Origin: Spirogloea muscicola
Lineage: Eukaryota > Streptophyta > Zygnematophyceae > Spirogloeales > Spirogloeaceae
DNA: 37,463 bases
NCBI GenBank assembly: GCA_009602725.1
Contig: WELB01000016.1
Coordinates: 157,526-194,988, forward strand
Direction: 5' to 3'
Within the stretch, counting starts at the first letter, position 1. Every line of letters starts with the position of its first letter. Of this stretch, positions 22,105 through 32,880 are shown in pieces. A model generated the notes under the pieces. The model saw only the letters and a program-made list of their open reading frames with translations. It ran no database searches and was not told the origin of the DNA. A program made the translations under genes and the position numbers.

Positions 22105-22371
22105 GTGGGGTACAGCCCAAGCCAAGTTGGCCTAGCTATGGCTCTGTGCCTGGGGGGTCGAGGACTTCTTCACGAACTAAGCATTATGACGCCTCAGCAT
22201 GTGTGGTTCCTACTTTGGAATGCCTCGCGCCATCGGGGTGTTGGTGGACGGTGCACCCTCACCCTGGTCTGTGCCTTTGCACATTTCCAAGTACTGGAAG
22301 TCCTATAGTGCTTGGCACTATGATGAGATGGAATATGTGGCTATCTACCACCCTCACTGACCTAAAGGCCT
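22105..22371 (+). other. Two exon-like segments, product unknown
   Basis: After an AG at 22104 a frame reads VGYSPSQVGLAMALCLGGRG. After a second AG near 22196 another frame reads MCGSYFGMPRAIGVLVDGAP, followed by HISKYWKSYSAWHYDEMEYV to a TGA at about 22371. The aromatic-rich, non-repetitive composition suggests true or former coding sequence. I recognise no family and the splice phases are not resolved. Confidence 0.25.
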
Positions 22372-23479
22372 GTGTGGCCCTGGTCAATAGCACTTTGATG
22401 TCATCTCCTTCTATTGGCTTTTCGCAGCTGTTGAAGTTGTTATCACAGCTTCGGGCTGAGTGGCCTTGCTTAGACAGATTCGGCAGATGCTGTCAGATTT
22501 ACTTAGTGCTTGGGTTGCTTTTGTAGGTGTGGAATCAACCTTCTTTCCTATGCGCTTCTTAGGACTTGCTGATATGACACATTGTAATCCTAATTGTCCA
22601 GATGCATGTGCTGGACGGAGTGCCCTTCGTAGTTTTGGTTCTTATGTATCTGTACTAGGCATCTTAGTACTCGTTTGAATGATATACCTAACTGTAGTCG
22701 ATGATGACAGATGTGTTGTTATTTTCACTTCGAGGTGCTCAGCTTTGTTTTGACCAATGCACCTGCCACGTGTCAGACCACTGTGTGACTCTGTTCTGGT
22801 CTTACTTAAATAGACATGTTGGTGTTGAGTACATTAGCCTACTGCATCTGCATAGTGCTGCATATGCAATGCAAGCATCATTAGTATGCCAAGTGGGTGG
22901 GTAACGCAGTAGGATAACTTATATTCAGTGCATGTTATGGCGAAGACGGGGTTTGCGTCAATCCAGAAGTAGTAGTAAATTAGTGCTAAGATAAAGGGAC
23001 TGGCTACTGCAGAATGTCTCACAGCTGCACCTCTTTTGAGATTCTCACAGTATGTCAGTCACGTCCTGCAATATGTTGGAAGTATGCTTCTTCTCTTACG
23101 AAGTTCATTCTTATAAACGTAACTTGGGGGTAGAACATCCAACGAGGAAAATAATCGCCAGTTTGGCTTTGCCTCGAGAAGGCGTATTGTATTGACGCCT
23201 CTTTGATCGGCATACGAGCCATTCTCTAGCAAGAGGGCTGCCCCATGGCATGCCAGGGCCGCCTGCTCAGTCTTGCAGAGCAAATGTATGCTACAGGGGG
23301 GCAAGGAGCTCCTTGTTGTTGTGCACGCCCTACGCTCGACTTAATGCTCCTTCGAGGCTAAATGTACGGTTCTAACACAAAATTGCTTGATGACATTACT
23401 TTCTTTCACACATAGAAGCAGGAAACCAGGCGTCAAGCTTGGCGGCTTGAATGCATGGCAATTATCCACCTCAGTAGGT

Positions 23480-24030
23480 GTATCGCCCTGGAAAAACCAT
23501 CTCTGCGGATCTGGTGAGCTGCAACTGTGTATGGGCTGCTATGGCGGCTGCCTTGCTGCCCCTCGGAGCCGCGGGCCTTGCCTCTTCACTGATGTCGTAC
23601 TCCAGACGTTTTCGAGGGGGGGCACCAACGTCAACTGTGCCTGGCTGGGCAACGACCCACGGAGCACAAAGAGAGAAGGCGCACAAAGAGGAGAGACACT
23701 ACAAGGACCACCAATTAGACCACTTCTATCCGCATGCTGTGGGTATCTACAGTGGCTATGGTAGTATGTGGTCCTTTCTCCTCCAGTTCTCGCCCACCAG
23801 CTGGTCGACATGCGCCGTTGTCTGGTGCGCAGCTTTGGGCAGACTAGCAGGCTTTTCTGTCGAGTTACACTAATGCGGCTCTCGCTCTTATGCAGCGCTC
23901 CCAAGCTTTGATGATCCGCTGGGGACTACTGGGGGCGCGCACTTAGCCAGCCCACTGGCTCTGTGGTGGTGCGCTGGCTTCCCAAGTTAGGCTGTCGGAT
24001 TAATATGTGCTCACTCGTGGTTACAAAAGC
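23480..24030 (+). repeat. Dispersed duplication, copy B
   Basis: Partner of 8010-8555 in the same orientation, about 15.5 kb away. This copy keeps a longer frame, with VPGWATTHGAQREKAHKEER, HYKDHQLDHFYPHAVG and IYSGYGSMWSF preceded by an Ala/Leu-rich stretch. It resembles a small organelle-targeted or membrane-associated protein, but no family is recognised, and flanking stops make it unlikely to be an intact gene. Confidence 0.5.
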
Positions 24031-24435
24031 CCCCTTCAGTTGTATTCACGCTCTCCTAGCCCCTCTTAGTGGGATAATTGTTGTGGTAGCCCCATTTTCT
24101 GCACTACTGCTTCGCCTAAGAAGTGTACTGGCTCGATTGGGTCTCCTTTTTTTCTTTTTTATTCATGTGCACTATGTGCCTCCTCTCTCGGGCCACTCTT
24201 CCACTCTTGCCGAGTGTGCCTTTGCCGCATCGTCGACGGGCGTCCTCGCTCCTACTGCGGCACGCCAAGGAAGCGCAAGCACAGAGGGCAGCAGCGCAGC
24301 TATAGGGAACCATACCTCGAGAGGTCCAGCAACCGGTCGCGCCAAAGCCGATCACACGAGGTAAGCCAGGCAACACAGTGATCGGCACTCGGAGAATATG
24401 ATTGTCGTGTTCAAGCCATTTCCCTTTATCTTACT

Positions 24436-24506
24436 TTCTTGCGCCGTCGAGCGACGGCCTGTTTGCAGCGTGCTCAGGCTAATGCTTTGCACCAGAAAGC
24501 TGGGCG
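24436..24506 (+). repeat. 71-base duplicated segment, copy 1
   Basis: Matches 25060-25130 over its full length without gaps, at roughly 80 percent by eye, ending in the shared block ATGCTTTGCACCAGAAAGCT. The following bases (GCTGGGCGAGC and CCGTCTGGTATT) also match 7905-7960, so this belongs to the same dispersed material as the 8 kb region. Confidence 0.7.
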
Positions 24507-25059
24507 AGCTCTATTTGGTGGCAGAAGGGTGTGGATGTGCCGTCTGGTATTCAGGCATCAATCAGCGACCTTCATGTGTTGACCCGTTACTGAGCGGGTC
24601 ATTTGGGAGTCGGTGATGTACATCATCAAAGTGTGCTTGCGTTTGTACTTGACCATTTGGGCCTTCGATTATTTCAGATGCAAGAAACTTTCCTTCAAGC
24701 TACTTAGGTAGCTAGGCCTTGCCCCATCCGAGCCACGTAGATAGTTGGGCCTTGCCCGCACAGTAACATAATTCTTTGGCATCCGCCCTTGCTTACTGGT
24801 CATTGGGCCTTGCCTTCAGTCAAGCTATCATAAATTGGTTCGTGAGACTCTTCAATAAGGACCTTGCGGACATTCATGCTCGTGCCAGGTTCCGTTGCAT
24901 TGATGCTGTGCATCTTTTTGCTGCCTCACCTTTCATTGGTGTGGCTGACTCACCTGGGCTTGGCGATCGGCTCGCTCTCCTCAAAAACAAAGTGGGAGTT
25001 GCACAACGTGAGACCCTGCTTCTGGCTGGGATGTGCACTTGCTGGCGGCATATTTGTCG

Positions 25060-25130
25060 TTCTTGCGCTGTCGTGTGTCAGCCTGTCTGCAGCTGGCTTA
25101 GGTTCATGCTTTGCACCAGAAAGCTGGACG
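25060..25130 (+). repeat. 71-base duplicated segment, copy 2
   Basis: Second copy of 24436-24506. It lies inside a 133-codon open frame at 24867-25265 whose hydrophobic N-terminal half might look like a membrane protein. The repeat content argues against that frame being a gene. Confidence 0.7.
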
Positions 25131-26005
25131 GGGGAAAGACAAGCATGGATGCAGATTGATTTATCCTGTCTGAGTTGGCGCGCCCAGATGGAGGCCAGAA
25201 TAGACAAATTGTTGTTTAAGGATTTAGGACATGTGCGTGACGCAGTTAGTTGCTTTGTCGCTTAGGGAATTTTGATTCAATGGTCCACAGTCATATAATT
25301 GTATCATATAATTAAGTCTGAGGTATTATGGAAGACACTATACATCAGACCTTGTCTGACATTTCTGATTCTCCCGTGTATATGTTCAATAACTTGCTGC
25401 TTCAGTAAGTTGCTGCACTTATCAACAGTATTCTTACCCTTTCAAGATAGTAAGTTGAGGTTATTGATATTCGTGTTGCAAATGTCTCAGTAGAACAAGT
25501 ACTAAACTATACTTCAAGTATCATGAACAGGTCATTTCCAAGGAGTAGCTTGTTTGACGTAAGGCAGTGGCTGTGGAAGGCCAGCCCAAAGGATTGAACG
25601 TCGAGAAGGGCCGGAAGGTGCAACTACTTTTCGCCACTTCTAACAGTGAAAGCTCCGTTTCAAATATCAAGTGCAGATTGGAATGCCCAAGATGGCGAAA
25701 ACTTTTCGTCCTGTCAGGCCAAGGCGGAATCCGGAAGCAGCAGCCAAGGTGAGGTCTAACTGTGAGTGCACGGCAAAAGCCCTGAACAGCTGTTGGAAGA
25801 TAAAGAGTATATCTTGTACACACGAGTAAGCGGCCTGACGGTATTGAAGTCGGAAAATTATTGGAAGTAAAGTGTCACATTTGCACATTTCATGCAAGAA
25901 TAATTCTTTTGCAAGTGTGGAAGTCAACTGATAGTCGATGTTTACACATCAGATTTGAAGACTGCAGAAGGTTGCTTCTCGTGACTTAAATCTTTTGCTA
26001 CAGCA

Positions 26006-26062
26006 GCAAGCGCGGCCAGATTAACTGGTGGCTGGGAGAGGCCAGCCCAAAGGAATGGACAA
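26006..26062 (+). repeat. Interspersed repeat subtype F, copy 2
   Basis: Near-identical to 6961-7017 (one mismatch seen). It sits in AT-rich sequence just downstream of the minus-strand secreted-protein gene, and the match stops abruptly at AATGGACAA, giving clear right-hand borders for the repeat unit. Confidence 0.85.
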
Positions 26063-26202
26063 TACAATACAATTTGCTACAATAATTGCAGTTGAAAGGT
26101 CCAATTTGTTTGTTTTGAACTTCATACCAAGTCAATACTCATCTGAACGTAACTTGTATTTTTTTGAAAGAAAACTTTTTTGATTTGGTCTTAGAATATT
26201 GA

Positions 26203-27481
26203 TCAAGATTGGCTAGGCGGAGGGGGGCGAGAAGGCTTTTGGCCGGAGGTGGAAATAATGAATCTGAGAAAAGCCTTGGTGGTGGTTGTAGTGAGAATGC
26301 TGGCTCCGTAGCTATGGCGGGCCCAGATGTACACGAAGGATACCATGGGGCAGACACCGGAGCCGGGTTGGTAGATAATGTTGACATTAGACCAGGTATT
26401 GGTGGCAGCCGGCACTTGCACAGGGACACCACCAGTCACAGAGCAGGAGTCACCCCTGTAGAGCTGACCAAGCTTGTTGTTGGTGGCGGCGATGCGCAAA
26501 TTGCCGTTTACGAAGCTTACAGCAACCGGGGTACCCAGATAGGCGATGGAGCCTGGATGCGAGTAGACATATAAAGCAGCAGTTGTCGAGCTGCTGGCGG
26601 TGACCAGTTGGGCGGAGCCCCAATCGACGGTCTCATCGACCTTGCTTGTATGCCAGGGGCGGAAACCACCGGCAGTGCACAGGTTCAGGTAGGAAGAGAA
26701 CACAAAGGAGGTGCCGGAAGCTCCCGAGCGCACAACACCAACGGTGATGGCACCACCACCAATTGAGTTAGAGAATGCAGAGTGAAAGTCGGCCAAGGTC
26801 TGACAACGTATTGAAAGTGCACTGGCTCCACTGTAGAGCAGTGAGTAGGATTGCAAGCCCTGGGGAAGCGTAAGTTTTTGGAAGCCTAAAAGATTCTTGA
26901 TACGCGCTCATTGGGGCATCTGATGTTGCTAGCTGATAGTTCTTGCTTTTTAAGTTGCCATAGCCGGCACCAGAGCTGCCAGGTCAAGGAGGCGGGAGTT
27001 TTTGAAAGTCAGACGCAGAGTCAGGACTGATGCAGAAGTACGAGATCTTTTGCAGAATGTAGTAAGGACAGACTCACGACTGATGCAGAAGCACGAGATC
27101 CTCTGCAGGTTCTAGTAAGGACAGATCACCAGAGAGCACAGGTATGAGGACAGAGATTGAAAGATACTGAAGCTCCAGGCAGAGTGATGCAGTGACTTGC
27201 GTAAGCTTCAGTGACTGGCGTAAGCTGCAGTGGCGTGTGAGTGGCTCGTGCCATAACTAACTATGCAGGACAGGGTGTGAGCTCAAAGAAGGGAGAGTCA
27301 ATGTTCACCCGACCGAGGTGTAGCAGGCATATGTGCCGTAAGCATCAAGCACCTGGAACTCCAATGCCTGCACCGAAGTCGCGCCGCCGAGGTACGTGGC
27401 GCCAGATGGGGAGCAGGCCGCGAAGGCGGAGGCAGCGAGGGCCAGGAGCAGGGCGGCGATGGAAAGGCTAGCCATGGCCAT
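26203..27481 (-). CDS. Secreted protein of unknown family, 2 exons, 261 aa
   Basis: Exon 1 is 27481-27353, exon 2 is 26859-26203; the 493-base intron is GT-AG in phase 0. The first 22 residues (MAMASLSIAALLLALAASAF then AA) are a clear signal peptide, so the product is probably exported. The mature part begins CSPSGATYLGG and contains ADFHSAFSNSIGGGAITVGV, NLCTAGGFRPWHTSKVDETV, ALYVYSHPGSIAYLGTPVAV and NIIYQPGSGVCPMVSFVYIW. It is rich in Ser/Thr/Gly with five cysteines, has no transmembrane segment, and ends in a short Pro-rich tail. I recognise no domain; the alternation of beta-prone stretches suggests a beta-rich fold, which is inference. The gene model is supported by a diverged relative at 30.67-32.88 kb that conserves exon 1, intron patches and the exon 2 border. 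A second in-frame ATG lies two codons downstream. Confidence 0.75.
27019..27125. repeat. Tandem duplication inside the intron, 2 x about 53 bases
   Basis: Two adjacent units share GACTGATGCAGAAG, ACGAGATC, TGCAG and TAGTAAGGACAGA. They lie within the intron of the secreted-protein gene. A smaller pair, AGTGACT(T/G)GCGTAAGCT, lies at 27191-27232 in the same intron. Confidence 0.8.
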
Positions 27482-27572
27482 GGGCAGCTGGCAGCAAGCG
27501 GCGGACGGGGTGGCGGTGAGGGTTGTGGGGGCCGGGCCGGAGCTGTTGTCCAGGGATGCGTTCTCGCCATAC

Positions 27573-27578
27573 CTTATA
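27573..27578 (-). promoter_or_regulatory. Candidate TATA box for the secreted-protein gene
   Basis: TATAAG on the minus strand, about 92 bases upstream of the ATG at 27481. Position and sequence fit a TATA element, but there is no transcription start evidence. A fragment of the GCTGCTGATATT repeat begins immediately upstream (27590-27612), so the repeat may border the promoter. Confidence 0.3.
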
Positions 27579-27612
27579 CGAAAGACATGCGGCTGCTGAT
27601 ATTGAAAGAGCA

Positions 27613-30600
27613 GCTGGTGAATGCGGAGGGGCGTAGGGCGGAGGGGCGTTTCTTACGCGGAGGGGCGTTCCCAAGCATCGGGGCACCCCGGTCCGCCCAG
27701 GCCGCTCGCCCCGTTGACCGCGGGGGCCGTGAGGCGGCCAGGTGTGCCGCGGCGCCACGGCCCCCACCGCCGCTCCTCCGCGACGTACCGCCACCACGCC
27801 GCTCCTCGCGGCATCTTGCGATCGGCATCTTGCCATCAAATGATCCGCCGCCGCCGCCGCCGCCCACGTCGCTTGAAGCCCTCGGCGCTCGGGCGTCCAG
27901 CTAACGCTCTGTGCGCGGGGGCCCCACCTCCGGTCGCGCCCCGCCCGGCGCGAACGCTTCTCTGCAGCTAGCTCCCCCATGCTCAACCTCCTCCGTGTGG
28001 GTAGCGGCGGCCACTTCCAGGCCTTCCCCCGAGTGGAGACGCTTTGCTGCGGTTGCGATCCCAGCTGTCGCATCCTGCGTGACTCGTTGGTTAGCCCTGC
28101 AGCTCCGCGCACGACTGCCAGGTGCTGCTTGAGGATAAAGCATTGGGCAGGCCGTGCACTTCCCGTGCCCGCCCGAGACAGATGACCTCATCGTGGACAA
28201 GGTCGTGCTGACGATGATTGACGGTGCATCCTTCCTCAGATAGTGACCGTCCATAAAAAAGGTCTTCTGATGGGGCGATGGCTGTGAGGAGAGAGAGAAA
28301 AGACATGTAAGGCAATGGCTGTGAAAGCCCAAAAGCAGAAATGGATGGACAACTGGAGTCCTCAGCGTCCACTTTGCACCGCAGTTGCTGGGAGGGGGCC
28401 CGCGTCTGGGCGTCCCAGCGCTCAAAAGAAGAGCCGAATGCGGGACACACGCATGGCGTTCCTGGAAGCTACCCAGCTCGTTCATTCTTTCCCTAATCAC
28501 ACTGTCACCCGCTACAGGAAAGTCTTTCTTCTTCAGCTTGGCCCCTCAAACATTGTCGTTTCTTCCTGGGCTGGCATTTCTGGCAATTGTCGATTCTTTT
28601 GTGGGCTGGCCTCTCACAGCCATGCCCGATCTAAAAGAGCTATTTCTTTGTGGGCTGGCTTTTCACAGCCCTCGCCCCTCTATTGAAGAGCTGCTTCTTT
28701 GTGGCTGGAAATGGCCCCCCTTCCAATTCATGCGCACTGCGCGCCTTCTCTCTTCTCTCTTTGTGGCTGGCCCTGCACAGCGCTTGGCCTATTTGATATC
28801 ATTGCTTCTTCAACTGCGGCTATCTCTTGTGGAAGAACTCTTTATTTCACTGCCATTCAATTCCCTAGAAGAAAGGAGAGAGAGAAGGCGTGCTGTGCGC
28901 ATGATATCAAACGATGGCCAGTTCAAGCCAACACATTGTTCAGGCTAGAAGAAAGAGCATCTCTTCTAAAAGTACTTATCTAGCTGGGGCGAGAGTGATT
29001 AGGTGCTCGGCGGGCCTGCCTCACTTTCTATGGGCGAGCAATTTCTTGCCAACGGGCTAGACGCCGGCGCTCTGGAGCCTTGGAACGAGCCGCTCGGCGG
29101 GGGGGACCGCCTGCACAAGCCGGCGAAATTGCGCGGCCGCTGCGGAAAGTGGGCGGCGGGACGGTAGCGTGGCGGCCGATCATATGGCAGATGGCGTGCT
29201 GGCCGCCTCCGCCCCCCGCAGACCGCGGGGCAAGCGGCTGACTGACCCTTTCTTGGCACTAGCTTCTGCCTGGACTGTGAAGTGGCTTGATTTTGCCACC
29301 CATTCATGTGCACCGCGCGCCTGCGCTCTTCTTAATCGCGCGCTCTTCCCAATCGCAGCCCTGAGGAAGGACTGCTCCTGTCAGTGGTAACGCCCGGTTT
29401 CTTACCTATGGGCTGGACTTCTACGGCTCATCTACTACCGTTGCATTTGTCTTCCTTTCTCCGGCTGGCCGCTCACAGCCATTGCCTTCAGATGAATGAG
29501 CTGTTCTTTGGAAGAACAGCTCATTCAGTTCCAGTTCGGGCGCGCGCGTGGCGAGGAGGCGCGGCGCCGGCGAGGTTGGGGCAGGAATGGAGCCGCCGTC
29601 GTGGGGCCCGCGCGCACAGCCCGGCGACTTGAGCGCCCGCGCGGCAGGGCCTCTGGTCAGACGACAAATGCCGTGCTGGCACGCGTCCCAATGCATCTGG
29701 CCCCCTCCGAACTCCGCGGTCCGCGGGGCCATGGGCGTTAGGCGGACCAGGGCGCCCCGATGTTCGGATAAGCATCAGCAGCTCTTCCAGCGTAGGGGCA
29801 GCGGCTGTGGAGGCCAGCCCAAAAGAACTGAACTAGTAAGCTCATCCAACGGGGAGGATGGCTGTGAAAAGCCAGCCCGAAGACAGTTGACAAGTCCGAA
29901 GGGGACCGAACAAGGTTTCCCCTTCCAATTCGTCTGACTGCGTGACTTTCTCCTCTTCTCTTTTCCTTTGTTTTCCTTACAGACAGAGTATTGGCTTGAT
30001 CTGGCCTCCCTTTCATAAGCACCCGGGCGCCTTCTCCTCCTCTCTCTCAGGTCTCCGTATTCTGTAGCCTTGTTTAGTTTGCACTAGACTTTGCCTGAAC
30101 AAAGTCTTGGCCTCTCTTCCATTTCATGCGCTCCGCGCGCCTTCTCTCTATAGACCTTGTTCGCTCTTTCGTGGGCTGGCTTCTCACAGCCCTCCCCCCC
30201 CTCTTCTTTTCAGAGTCGGCCAACATTTGTTGCTGACCAGAGGTGCTTTCCAAAAGCACAGCTCTTCCTTGTGTATGTCTTCTGGTGCTGGCCTGTCACA
30301 GGCATCGCCCCTTCTGGAATAGGGCTTCCATATAATCTTCAGAACGGGGCTAGTAGCGTGAAGAGCAAGCCCACAGAAGATTGAACAAAGGTTTGGCAAC
30401 ATGACGAGGGGTAACGAGAGCGCCATCTGACTGAGTGTTGGCTGTAGTTGGCCTCCCTTCAATCCCGGCTCCTTCAGACCTTGTCCATTCCTTTGGGCTG
30501 GCCTCTCACAGCCACCAGTCATTTCGGACGCGCTCTCCTTCAATTCATGTGCACCGCGCGCCTTTCCTTGGAAGGGCTTCCACCCCCACCTTCATCAGCC

Positions 30601-30670
30601 CTCCATCACCCCCCTCCTGCTTCATGCCCTCCATAGCTCCCCCCATTTCGCCAGAGCTCAGCTGGCCAGC
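27613..30670. repeat. Repeat-rich intergenic region with many hairpin-repeat copies
   Basis: Hairpin-core copies lie at about 28310, 28600-28620, 28652-28672, 29463-29482, 29801-29825, 29858-29880, 30173-30195 and 30496-30515, in both orientations. Copies of a second motif, CATGCGCACTGCGCGCCTTC, lie near 28730, 29305, 30122 and 30545, and inverted at 28873. The longest open frame (187 codons at 28385-28948) is made of these repeats. Bases 27613-28290 are GC-rich with no recognisable gene. Confidence 0.65.
29493..29527. repeat. Perfect palindrome, 16-base arms and 3-base loop
   Basis: TGAATGAGCTGTTCTT, then TGG, then the exact reverse complement of the arm. It lies beside a hairpin-repeat copy (29463-29482). 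It could form a strong cruciform or RNA hairpin, but it could also be a small head-to-head repeat junction. It is not followed by a T-run, and no gene ends here. Confidence 0.9.
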
Positions 30671-30674
30671 GGCC

Positions 30675-31560
30675 ATGGCTTGCCCGTTGCCGCCCTGGTC
30701 TTAGCCTGAGCCGCCTCCGCCTTCGCCGCCTGCTCCTCCTCTGGCGCCATCTGCCTCGGCGGCGCCACCTCCGTCCAAGCCCTGGAGATCCGTTGCTGCT
30801 ACGCCTTTATCGGCTGACGCTTGACAACCCTCTCTTTGAGCTTCGACCCTGTTCTGCATAGACATTCTGTTCTTGGCACAAGGACGTGGACGCGCTGTAG
30901 CTAATGCGAATTACTGCATGACTCTGCCTGGAGCTGCTCCCAGTCAGTGGTTATTTTCCGACTCAGTCCTGATACCTGTAACACACTCCAATGCTACGTC
31001 CACACAGTGCTCTGCTGACTAGCGTACTTGATCAACATCCTTCCTGACTTTTCACCAAGTTCTGGCTCCTTCTTGACCTAGCAATTGTGGTGCCAGCTAC
31101 AACAACTTCCGATGCAGCCATGACCATTCCAGGAGTCTACCCGTGGCTTCTAGAAGCTCAACCTCCTCCAGGGCCTACAGTTCAACTCTCTGCTCTATAA
31201 CGGCCAACCTGCACTCACCCTGCCCGAGCCTAGTCCGAGCCTCACCCTGCCAGAGTTTAGCTGACCTTCACTCCGGCTTCTTGGTCTTTATTGTACGCGG
31301 TGTGGTCACAATCGCTGTTGAATGCGCACTCTTCCTTCCTCCAACGTGTTATTTTTCTGCCTAAACCTGTGCACCGCCGATTGACCCGCCGGTGGCCTTC
31401 AAGCAAGGTTGGGAGAGACCGTTGCTTGGGGCTCCACCCACTTGATTGCACCAGCAGCTTTCATGATGCTGCTCTGTATGTGTACTCCCACCAGGCCTTT
31501 GTTGCTTACCTCGGTACTCACGGTGCCGTGGTCTTGCCGTGCAGCCCCACTCCATTCTCT
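30675..31560 (+). pseudogene. First half of a broken copy of the secreted-protein gene (relative of 26203-27481)
   Basis: The exon 1 region 30675-30795 matches the intact gene's signal-peptide exon (GCCTCCGCCTTCGC, GCCTGCTCC, CTGGCGCCA, CTCGGCGGCGC) but has frameshifts and stops. Intron patches are conserved, for example ACTCTGCCTGGAGCT and TTTGAGCT followed by CCCTGT-CTGCATAG. An acceptor-like CAGG followed by GCCTACAG near 31169 begins the exon 2 match. Shifted frames then give SLADLHSGF, GETVAWGSTHLI and AALYVYSHQAFVAYLGT. Similarity stops near 31560, at the point corresponding to the middle of exon 2. Confidence 0.8.
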
Positions 31561-32520
31561 TCTCGACTTACTTGCTTCGGCGAGAGTCTGGGCTTGATGA
31601 TCTGGTCGTATCCTATTCGTCAGTCTTGCAAAATCATCGAGAAGCCTACACACTGACTGGTAGTATGTTGGCATGGCATGTATACCAGAAAGAGTTGATA
31701 ACTTGGAAAGAGGTTGCCTATCGTTCTTTCCTGTGTATGAGGGTTTCAAGGTAAGTAGAGAAAGCATACCATCAGATATGGCGAAGGACTGCATTTACAA
31801 GCCATCATTTCGCATTGGCTCATAATTCCCAACGTATTCATAAGATTCATGCAGTCAGAAATCTTAGATCTTGTGGTCCTGAGACTGTCTCTCTAAAGCA
31901 CACAGAGTGTGGAAATTGTGAAGCTGTTACAGTGTCGACACTGGGAAGTACTGACTGGTGGGCGCGAAGTAACTCAATTACAATTATCTAGAGCAGTGAT
32001 GTGTGTATGCATATAAACTTCGTCTGATGTTAATACAGTCGAGTCTTATTCATCATATGTGCACTCCATAGCTTCTATCACAATGTACAAGACTACGGCT
32101 CTGTATCTACAAAGATATTGAATCACGATGTGAATCATGACAATGTGGAGTTATCAGGTTCTCAATGGGACTCAGCAATTGGAACTCATGCCTTTCAAAA
32201 GTTGGATCAGGATGTGAGCTATGACTATCAATACATAATCAGGTCCTAAATGAGACTTAGCAATTGGAAGTTGTGCCTTACTAGGGTCTATTTCTTCTCG
32301 CAGAGAAATCCCAAACGCAAGCCACAAGTCTGCCTCCAGTTTTACTGGCTTTGGCAGGGGCTCAGCGGATGGAAATTGGGCCTTACTAGAAATATCTCTT
32401 CTCTAAGATCAAAGGGATAGTCCTGCACTTCTGCTACATGTCTGTCTCAATTGGACTGGCTTTTAGCATAGCTTTGATCACTTTGGGCCTAAGGGAGCAC
32501 TTCACTATATTGTAGGTACA
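31561..32520. other. AT-richer spacer between the two pseudogene halves
   Basis: There is no gene here and no frame longer than about 70 codons that looks coding. Degenerate tandem units fill 32155-32465, listed separately. Nothing identifiable as a transposon was found, so the spacer does not explain the inversion by itself. Confidence 0.5.
32155..32465 (+). repeat. Degenerate tandem repeat, about three units
   Basis: Units start near 32155, 32240 and 32354. Each begins CAGG-CT(C/A)A and includes GCAATTGGAA- or GGATGGAAATT-like sequence with GCCTT(ACTAG). The second and third units, about 115 bases each, also share a CTTCTC segment and end in GACTGGCTTT- or ACTGGCTTT-like sequence. Function unknown. 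Confidence 0.5.
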
Positions 32521-32529
32521 AAGGCCTAT

Positions 32530-32875
32530 TTTGGTGAAAGATGCTGCTGGCATTAAGCACCAAGTAGTGGAATGAGAACGTGAAGCCGAGGAAAGCCTTG
32601 GTGGTTGCAGTGAGGGTGTCGGCCGAGTTGACCGGCGGGCCAGATGAACACGGGGAAGACCGATGTGAAGAACTGGTGCCGGGCTGGAGCTTGGGTTGAC
32701 AGCGAACCAGGCATGAGGGGCCGCGGGCACCGACGCAAGGATGGCGGGGGTCACGGAGCAGATTGCCTTTTGCCATTTGCCTCGAACAGCATGATGGTGG
32801 CAGCGATGCTCCAATTGCTCGACAGTTTTAACGACTCCAAACGTACGAAGGGGTCCAAGGGTGGGTGAGAACGTC
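32530..32875 (-). pseudogene. Second half of a broken copy of the secreted-protein gene
   Basis: On the minus strand this matches the C-terminal half of exon 2 of the gene at 26203-27481: TTGGACCCC-type LGTPV region, CATCGCTGCCACCA (the IAAT site), CTCCGTGACC (CSVT), a TGGTC-NVN-type site, CATCTGGCCCGCC (IWARH), and ACCACCAAGGCTTTCCTC (TTKAFL). Frames are shifted relative to each other and stops intervene. The match starts at about the residue where the plus-strand half at 30675-31560 ends, so the two together cover the whole gene once. Confidence 0.8.
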
Positions 32876-32880
32876 ACCAC

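Larger units (their letters stand above)
19172..26002. other. Long region without a recognisable gene: dispersed repeats and orphan exon-like segments
   Basis: Contents seen: an exon-like segment at about 20155-20282 followed by a GTAAGT donor; a repeat at 20998-21085 also found in the TIM13 intron; exon-like segments on the plus strand at 22105-22371; the copy B duplication at 23480-24030; a 71-base duplication at 24436-24506 and 25060-25130; and a hairpin-repeat copy at 25565-25605. Base composition becomes AT-richer from about 22.3 to 26.1 kb. No domain family is identifiable, and stop codons interrupt every frame within a few hundred bases. Confidence 0.45.

Noticed and set aside
24867-25265. 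133-codon frame with membrane-like N-terminal half
   Set aside because: Its second half contains a dispersed 71-base repeat copy and no homologous protein is recognisable; probably fortuitous.
28385-28948. 187-codon plus-strand frame with hydrophobic stretches
   Set aside because: Made of several copies of the hairpin repeat and the GCGC motif, which read as Leu/Phe-rich peptides wherever they occur.
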